Positions 30,432 through 31,137 of a DNA stretch of 31,137 nucleotides are shown in pieces. The stretch is taken from contig DBYS01000023.1 of assembly GCA_002310195.1 (NCBI GenBank), positions 1 to 31,137 on the forward strand, given 5' to 3'. A program made the position numbers and the translations under genes. The notes under the pieces are model-generated. The model did not search any database, had not been told where the DNA came from, and was given only the letters and a program-made list of their open reading frames with translations. Numbering within the stretch: position 1 is the stretch's first letter; the number at the start of each line of letters is the position of its first letter. The DNA is from Bacteroidales bacterium UBA1180 (GTDB taxonomy: Bacteria; Bacteroidota; Bacteroidia; Bacteroidales; Paludibacteraceae).

Positions 30432-31137
30432 ATAGCAGCACCATGATCATCACCTGTGCTGTCAGTACGCGTAGGAACATCGTCAGCGGGTACACGGTCG
30501 AGTAGGCCACGGCAGCGTTGTCGTTCTGGCTGCTCTGCGATGTGGCGTAAGCCAGTGCCGGAGGATCGGTCATCGAGCCGGAAATCATACCCATCAGCGA
30601 GAAGTAGTCGAGCTTCAGCCAGAGTCGGCTCAGTATGCCTACTATCAGCAGCGGGATCAGGGTGATCATCACGCCGTAGCCTATCCACACATAGCCGCCG
30701 TTGACGAGGGTAGGGATGAAGTCCTTGCCGGCGCCCAGACCTACGGCTGCGAGAAACAGGCTGATGCCTATCTCGCGGATCATCAGGTTTGCGCTGGTGG
30801 TGGTATAGGTCACAACCTTGTATTTCGGTCCGAAGTATGCGATCAGTATCGCTACGATCAGTGTGCCGCCCGCCAATCCCAGTTTGAACGGCTGCGATAA
30901 TCCCGGCAGGTTGAACGGTATGCTGCCCAGGGCTATACCCAGCACTATGCCGAAGAACAGCGATATCAGGTTCGGCACATCCAGTTTCTTGGCGGCATTG
31001 CCGAACACTTTTTCCACTTTAGGCATCACGTTCTCCTCGCCCACTATCGTCAGCCTATCGCCGAGCTGGAGCATCAGGTCGTGTGTGGCCAGCAGCTCCA
31101 CGCCTGCGCGGCGTATACGTGTGATCGATATGCGGTA
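30430..31137 (-). CDS. AspT/YidE/YbjL-type transporter, C-terminal part
   Basis: Cut by the right window edge; 235 C-terminal residues are visible, and the frame stays open to 31137 (upstream residues YRISITRIRRAG precede GVELLATHDL). The first ~50 residues are the end of a RCK/TrkA_C domain (LMLQLGDRLTIVG). After that come about five or six membrane helices of the AspT/YidE/YbjL duplication: NLISLFFGIVLGIALGSIPF, GLAGGTLIVAILIAYFGP, REIGISLFLAAVGLGAGKDF, then GMISGSMTDPPALAYATS with the conserved TDPPAL-like loop. Inner-membrane antiporter or transporter; AspT itself exchanges aspartate for alanine, but the substrate here is unproven. Confidence 0.85.
   Translation of the reverse strand, partial: YRISITRIRRAGVELLATHDLMLQLGDRLTIVGEENVMPKVEKVFGNAAKKLDVPNLISLFFGIVLGIALGSIPFNLPGLSQPFKLGLAGGTLIVAILIAYFGPKYKVVTYTTTSANLMIREIGISLFLAAVGLGAGKDFIPTLVNGGYVWIGYGVMITLIPLLIVGILSRLWLKLDYFSLMGMISGSMTDPPALAYATSQSSQNDNAAVAYSTVYPLTMFLRVLTAQVMIMVLL

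Overview
The window looks like a chromosomal segment from a member of the order Bacteroidales (Bacteroidota). Evidence: three promoters of the Bacteroidota type (TTTG, 20-nt spacer, TAnnTTTG), weak or absent Shine-Dalgarno sequences, a TonB-dependent receptor followed by a DUF4249 lipoprotein, a DUF4293 membrane protein, RecQ with the long C-terminal HTH extension, a DUF2520 protein and a BspA-type leucine-rich-repeat protein. The family cannot be fixed from the sequence. Most genes are GC-rich and tightly packed. The first 1.6 kb and the 10.7-13.2 kb section are visibly richer in A+T and look more accessory.

Layout. 1-1198 (minus): two unrecognised small proteins and the start of a BspA-like LRR surface protein. 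1588-4012 (minus): recQ, then tRNA-Glu(CUC) with its own promoter, terminator and an unusual 200-nt hairpin-rich leader. 4317-10685 (plus): promoter, nadE, hpt, dsbD-like, rlmB, gdhA. 10731-13185: degenerate M23-like protein, then a DUF1016/YhcG-type PD-(D/E)XK nuclease gene preceded by six 28-bp palindromes, followed by a seventh, and carrying five more palindromes inside its coding sequence. 13215-22779: PEP/pyruvate-binding protein with receiver-like N-terminus, RluA-type pseudouridine synthase, iorA, iorB, BtuF-like lipoprotein, M20 peptidase, DUF2520 protein, hexapeptide acyltransferase. 22772-27646: TonB receptor, DUF4249 lipoprotein, DUF4293 protein, MscS channel. 27697-30364: class I/II aminotransferase and an acetyl-CoA hydrolase/CoA-transferase family protein. 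30430-31137 (minus): C-terminal part of an AspT/YidE-type transporter, ending at a shared bidirectional terminator.

How the genes fit together: GDH, an aminotransferase, IorAB and a CoA-transferase are the enzyme types needed to ferment amino acids (transamination, ferredoxin-linked oxidative decarboxylation of the 2-oxoacid, use of the acyl-CoA). This is inference from families, since they sit in separate clusters. NadE, Hpt, RlmB and the RluA-type enzyme are housekeeping.

The most unusual content is small-scale repeat structure. (1) The 28-bp palindromes around the DUF1016 nuclease gene change sequence but keep base pairing, so the hairpin itself appears to be conserved. (2) Heptameric tandem repeats (GTCAGCN, CAAAAAT and GCCAAGA types) sit in-frame inside three enzymes or lipoproteins and form the whole initiation region of another gene; an octamer CCCTAGNN array sits between genes. 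(3) Short hairpins recur at gene junctions. (4) A hairpin-rich leader precedes tRNA-Glu.
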